Assembly (NCBI GenBank): GCA_023376005.1
Contig: CM042157.1
Location: 92,104,436 to 92,168,435 of the forward strand
Source: Doryteuthis pealeii
Taxonomy: Eukaryota; Mollusca; Cephalopoda; Myopsida; Loliginidae
Reading direction: 5' to 3'
DNA length: 64,000 nucleotides
Shown: one piece after another, positions 59,590 to 64,000 of the stretch
Position numbering within the stretch: the stretch's first letter is position 1
Layout of the letters: every line of letters starts with the position of its first letter
Notes under the pieces: generated by a model
Seen by the model: only the letters and a program-made list of their open reading frames with translations
Database searches by the model: none
What the model was told of the DNA's origin: nothing
Position numbers and translations under genes: made by a program

Positions 59590-60120
59590 ACTGCTATTTA
59601 TAAAGTAGCATTGCAACCAACAAAGCCTTCATCAGATGATGACTCTGGGTTCAGGCATGGTTTCAGGGCCAAAGCATCATTACCACTAACCCAGAGCACC
59701 CCAGCAGTATCTCACAATACCACCAGACTTTGTCGGTTTGATGTCCCAATTGCCATTAGCATGCTGATGCAGTTAGAGCTTTATCCTGGATCTTTTTTTA
59801 TATATTTCCTCTTGTCTGGTTGAGAAAGTCCAAGTTTAGACAAAAATGCCGAGGTTGAGTTGGTAATAAATCCCCTGCATTTGACTTTGATAGGAAATAC
59901 ATCTGTTATCCATCTGTTTCTGATGCATTGTTCACTTAGGTCTTCATATTTTTCCAACTTACGCTGATGTGCCCAGTCAAGATTTTCTTCAAATGGAACT
60001 GTCAATTCAACGATAAAAACTTTCTTTTGATTAACAGACCAAATGACAATATCAGGACGCTAGGCCATTAACGTTATTTTAGTTGGAAAAACAAGTTGAC
60101 GATCCAAGTCGCATGCAATG
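59590..60120 (-). pseudogene. R2-like LINE C-terminal fragment in intron 5
   Basis: The minus strand reads RPDIVIWSVNQKKVFIVE (about 60,058-60,004), which fits RPD-X14-E, the restriction-like endonuclease signature of R2-type LINEs. It continues VPFEENLDWAHQRKLEKYEDL, VFPIKVKCRGFITNSTSAFL and a tail reaching SSDEGFVGCNATL near 59,610. A stop at about 59,775 and others break it. Confidence 0.7.
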
Positions 60121-60234
60121 CTCCAGTCTGTGGAGCCATTAAACAATGACGAAATGTGCCTATTTTTACGTGAAAATTTCAAAATGTTTCCTTCTTTAAC
60201 AAAATGTACTGCTTTGTTGATGTTATTAACAGCT

Positions 60235-60350
60235 TACATGTAGTGTGATGGTTAGCAAGTCAGATGAGCAGACCATTGTTAATGAGTTCGTTTCTCACTG
60301 GGTGCCCCATACTTATGACCTGTTACCACATTTAAGCTAAGCTTAATAAA
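60235..60350 (+). mobile_element. Degraded tRNA-derived SINE in intron 5
   Basis: A-box-like TGTAGTGTGATGGTTAGC and B-box-like GAGTTCGTTTCTCACTGG are about 35 bp apart, followed by 'gcttaataaatatctatac'. A different family from 17,701. Confidence 0.55.
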
Positions 60351-61270
60351 TATCTATACTTATTAAATCTTAATTCATTGATTCTATTTTAAGGAAAAAA
60401 TCTATTTAAGATATTGACTTTAATGATGCATAGTTTTGTATAGAAACACTTGAAGTTTATTACTGCAACTTATCTGCTAGGATTTTCCTGGTAGCTGCTT
60501 CACTTATGGCCCAGTTCAATTAGTAGTAGGAGTTTTGGTTGTTAACTCTGAGCCCTTTGGTGGTAGAGGGATGCACTGATTTGAATTGCCATCTTGGACA
60601 GTGTCAGGAAGTGATGTCTTACTCTCTCATATTGAATCTAGGGGCTGCTAGTGGTGAAAAAGAAAGAGGTTCCTTAGTTTTATAGCTGATTTCACATGAC
60701 TTCCAGGAAGACCTTGATTGCCCTATTTATTTATCCATGTGTGTATGAATAAATACCCATAAAGTATCATGACTGTCAATATCTTACTCTTATAGTGATT
60801 GTCTCTATCTGCTCAGATGGACTTGGGTCCAGAAGGTTTATCTTCTCTAGCTGCCAGGTTTTTGCCCATAGGTGGCTGGGGTATTTAAACAGTAGCCCTG
60901 GAATTCTCCGTCTCTTTCCCTTGGTCTAGCAACCACTACACATGGGCTAGACACATAGTGCCTGTCCCTTAAGTGGGGTCTTTGTCCCCCAACTATCAGT
61001 AAGTGACATTTCTTCATGAAATTTTATCACTTCTGTATCTATGTATCATATTGTATCTTGTCATGTATGTATGTTCATTTGTCCATGTGCTCAGACAATA
61101 AAGTCTGTACTTGTGGTTATATGTTTAACTTCTTTGTCGGATTATCTTATGTACATATATACATATGTTGGAAGGTTACTTTGAGCCTTCTAACATATTC
61201 AATTCTTATACTCTTAAAGAATTTTTGAAATGGTCTGTTTCATTTGAAGATACTCAAAAGATGTAATGTT
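60351..61270. other. Intron 5, no other feature recognised
   Basis: Moderate complexity, somewhat GC-richer around 60,480-60,960, probably old repeat material. I could not classify it. Confidence 0.45.
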
Positions 61271-61284
61271 TTTTCAATTTTCAG

Positions 61285-61418
61285 GAAATATTGGTGAAAT
61301 TGTGCAATTTATTAAAGATGCAAGCAAAAGTAAGGATCATCGTCATCATGGATTTACTTTGGAGGAATTGCTTTCTGCAGTAGGCAATTTGGCGAAAAAT
61401 GCTTTTAACAGAGAACAG
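61285..61418 (+). CDS. Armadillo-like repeat protein gene, exon 6
   Basis: Acceptor TTTTCAATTTTCAG, donor ACAG|GTAAAT. With the base from exon 5 it gives 45 codons: GNIGEIVQFIKDASKSKDHR, then HHGFTLEELLSAVGNLAKNAFNREQ. The DHRxHGF...EELL segment is, as I recall, characteristic of a mollusc armadillo-protein family. It ends in phase 0. The next exon is not in the window, or is masked by the LTR element beginning at 61,655. Confidence 0.8.
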
Positions 61419-61514
61419 GTAAATGTATACCATATTATGTGTGGTAAATTTGTATTATTTGGATTATGCTTGTCGAACTTGTGGATATAGGCATTGAGTT
61501 AATACAATTCTAAG

Positions 61515-61570
61515 TGACAGTTATCTCTAGGCCGCATGTTCAATCCTGGTCAAGGGCAACATAACATAGA
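61515..61570 (+). mobile_element. SINE fragment (B-box region)
   Basis: 'aggccgcatgttcaatcctg' is a B-box-like remnant. No A box upstream. Confidence 0.35.
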
Positions 61571-61654
61571 ATAATTAACACAGCTTAACACTTGTACCCA
61601 GTCAGGGTTAACGGAATGAGAACAATCTATCCCTGTGGATTAAATAAAGGGTTA

Positions 61655-62017
61655 TGTGACAGCCGCCCAAAGCAAGGAAATGAGTATAGACAGAGTCCGA
61701 CTGATGAAGACGCTTTTATTTAGGTAAATACGGGAGTTGTCACCTATCCTCCTATTTCGCAACTGGTCTTCAACGTGAAACTACAATAGAAAACAAATAG
61801 ACTATGTAGTTTCTCTAATACAACTAATAAAATTGAAAAAGAGGAGGAAAAGTTCCAAGCATATATCTTACCTTCTTGCCGCCTCAAATCCTGCTGCTAA
61901 AAGAATTCAAATCCAGCGCCACGCAAACATGTGACTTTTACCGGTGTCAAACGGTGCTTGTACCCATGCAATATGATAGCCGAACAAAACAAGGGAGATA
62001 ATTATCTTGCATTTACA
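61655..62017 (-). repeat. 3' LTR of a minus-strand LTR element (BEL/Pao-like)
   Basis: On the minus strand it starts TGTAAATGCAAG and ends GGCGGCTGTCACA. The purine-rich tract TTTTGGGGAGCCA lies just before it (62,018-62,030), and AATAAA lies inside ('acctaaataaaagcg'). The other LTR is beyond the window, so the boundaries rest on TG...CA, tract and poly-A signal only. The flanking 5 bp on the left are GGTTA. Confidence 0.6.
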
Positions 62018-63964
62018 TGGCTCCCCAAAATAAGGTTCACTTATTTTTACACTATTGGTAAAGTTATGGCTCCTCGGCGGGGACTTCCCCGGTCTCTGAT
62101 TCAAGTAACAGCACAATTTTGTGAATTGGCCGTTCCATAATAGATAATGGCTTGTTTCTTCTTGTTGTTGTTGATGTATTTGTGAATTGGATTCATTAAA
62201 TATTTTTAAGCATTCCTCATATGGATCATTTTCTGAAAGATCAGTATCTCCAAAGATAACATTCAATTCATCATCATCATCCGAGAGACCAGTACTTTCA
62301 TCACTTGGCCTTCCTTGCTCCATATAGGAATCATTCCTGGGTGTAGCAGCACAATTTGCCAAGGGGACAGGTGATGTTGTGGCATTGTGGGTTGAATAGA
62401 GTCCCTGAATGCGATTAGAGAAAATGCTGGTGTAGCCCCAGGCAGGATTATCGTCAACTGCTGCCATCGCAGGTACCTCGTGTTGTGGTACAAAATGGGG
62501 ATTAGGTAAAATGTTGGTGTAGCCCCAGGCAGGATTATCGTCAACTGCTGCCATCGCAGGTACCTTGTGTTGTGGTACAGAATGGGAATTAGGGAGAATG
62601 TTGGTGTAGCTCCAGGCAGGATTATCGTCAACTGCTGCCATCGCAGGTACCTCGTGTTGTGGTACAAAATGGGGATTAGGTAAAATGTTGGTGTAGCCCC
62701 AGGCAGGATTATCGTCAACTGCTGCCATCGCAGGTACCTTGTGTTGTGGTACAGAATGGGAATTAGGGAGAATGTTGGTGTAGCTCCAGGCAGGATTATC
62801 GTCAACTGCTGCCATCGCAGGTACCTCGTGTTGTGGTACAAATGGGGATTAGGTAAAATGTTGGTGTAGCTCCAGGCAGGATTATCGTCAACTGCTGCCA
62901 TCGCAGGTACCTTGTGTTGTGGTACAGAATGGGAATTAGGAGAATGTTGGTGTAGCTCCAGGCAGGATTATCGTCAACTGCTGCCATCGCAGGTACCTCG
63001 TGTTGTGGTACAAAATGGGATTAGGTAAAATGTTGGTGTAGCCCCAGGCAGGATTATCGTCAACTGCTGCCATCGCAGGTACCTCGTGGTGTGGTACAAA
63101 ATGGGGTGTGTCTGGGTTCAGGGTAGCTCCAAAAGTATCCAGGTCAATTTCGACTTCTCCAACAGTGTAGTCAGTCTTGTACGATGTCGATTCTGTTGCT
63201 GAAGGTGGTCCACTGTCATGGCCAGGATCAAGTTCAGCTATATCTATTTGTAATCCCAAACATTCACTCACTTGTTTGTCGGTGTCAACCTCTGCTGGTA
63301 ATTGCACCGTTGTCGAGCTTGGACTTTGCACGCTCTCCAGAGCATCCAACTTCGCCTGAGTGACGTCGATTCGCATCTGTGACCTCACCTTCTCCAAATC
63401 GGCCCTATGCCTTGCCTCCACTTCCAGATACTTCAATTTCGCCCTGAGGGCAACAGCCTCAACCTTTGCCTCAAAGGATCATTGAGACAGGTGAGACGAC
63501 CGAGAAGTTCTTGATAAATGGCCTTTTGCTGTTCTGCTGGAGCCTCTGGAGGCCAAGTATTGTAGGTGAGAAGAGATTTGTTTTGCTATTTCATAGTGTT
63601 CTTTATCTATCTCGTCATACCTACTATGCAATTCTCCAAAGGCCTTCTTGTCGTCCACCCTTCCCTGGTTGTCATTGAGGTGGGTGCTCAGTCTTGTATA
63701 TGTAGCCTCCAGTTCCTTTTTTGCATTCTCTAAGTCGCTGTGACCGCTCCTTATTTCCACTGTGTCTGTCGAATCCGACAAGAGCTCTTGGATGGAAACA
63801 GCCTGACTACTCCACTTGGTGACGTATGCCCTGAAGTCCTTAGTAAGGGTTTTCAAGTTATCCGTCATTCTCCGGGCACTACCACTTTGGGACAAGTCTT
63901 CCTCATGCTGCTGACCTTCCATTTTTGCTTGTTTGGCGCTCCAAACATTAATAAAGCCTCGCAC
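62018..63964 (-). CDS. Gag-like protein of an LTR element with 29-residue tandem repeats
   Basis: Reading leftward from 63,964: a charged N-terminal part (MRGFINVWSAKQAKMEGQ...) with helices and ASRGSSRTAKGHLSRTSRSS; then a coiled coil around LKYLEVEARHRADLEKVRSQ, of a kind I recall at the start of BEL/Pao polyproteins; then acidic sequence; then about eight 29-residue repeats (62,459-63,100); then DDDDELNVIFGDTDLSENDPYEE and a tail that runs into the LTR. Frame breaks occur near 63,478, 63,017, 62,938 and 62,839 and are probably base errors. No protease, RT or integrase lies between it and the LTR, so the element looks non-autonomous. The start could lie further right. Confidence 0.6.
62440..63105 (-). 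repeat. 87-bp coding minisatellite, about 8 units, two alternating variants
   Basis: Each unit encodes MAAVDDNPAWxYTNILPN followed by a variable part and HxVPA. Variant A has G-Y, PHF and HE; variant B has S-Y, SHS and HK. They alternate A-B-A-B over most of the array, giving a 174-bp higher-order period. Unit starts, on the plus strand, are near 62,459, 62,546, 62,633, 62,720, 62,807, 62,894, 62,980 and 63,066. Confidence 0.92.
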
Positions 63965-64000
63965 GGAGAAGCCTAAACTCAGTCCAAAAATAAAGAACTA

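Noticed and set aside
59590..59640. Hammerhead ribozyme on the minus strand
   Set aside because: CTGATGA and a stem-like segment are present, but the required GAAA is absent.

Overview
This is eukaryotic, very AT-rich, repeat-dominated DNA. It most likely comes from a cephalopod mollusc (octopus or squid). The reasons are several diverged copies of a tRNA-derived SINE, abundant (TA)n, (CA)n and (TATC)n arrays, long introns full of LINE fragments, and Ty3/gypsy, BEL/Pao and mariner elements. The species call is inference. There is no prokaryotic organisation: no operons, CRISPR or rRNA. Two genes are visible. One is a receptor guanylate cyclase, present twice. The other is the 5' half of an armadillo-like repeat protein gene with six exons.

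Region 1 (1-20,810) is one giant inverted repeat. The arms, about 1-10,479 and 10,542-20,810, read as reverse complements around a 62-bp spacer. Every feature of one arm is mirrored in the other: a (GA)n tract, a duplicated 0.45-kb element with a SINE in one copy, a 29-bp satellite, a deleted mariner, a small foldback element and the guanylate cyclase gene. The arms differ mainly by scattered 1-2 base indels that break reading frames at different places in each arm. This looks more like noisy long-read sequence of the two strands of one molecule than two old diverged copies, so a fold-back or chimeric read must be excluded before the palindrome is believed.

Region 2 (20.8-30.2 kb) is intergenic. 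It holds foldback elements, two copies of a repeat carrying a hammerhead-ribozyme core (one with a tRNA-like head), a roughly 75-bp satellite and a LINE 3' end.

Region 3 (30.2-43.5 kb) is a set of nested insertions. A foldback element built on TATC repeats was hit by a minus-strand Ty3/gypsy element (31,450-42,505, 5-bp target duplication). That element was in turn hit between gag and protease by a BEL/Pao element (34,899-41,375, 5-bp duplication) that has lost its reverse transcriptase.

Region 4 (43.5-49.5 kb) is non-coding and ends in a 1.6-kb (TA)n array punctuated by a 7-mer whose orientation flips once.

Region 5 (49.56-61.42 kb) carries six plus-strand exons of the armadillo-like gene. 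Its introns contain LINE, SINE, gypsy and foldback fragments. The gene probably continues past the window.

Region 6 (61.65-64 kb) is the 3' end of a minus-strand LTR element, probably BEL/Pao-like. Its gag-like protein carries about eight 29-residue tandem repeats and abuts the LTR with no pol.
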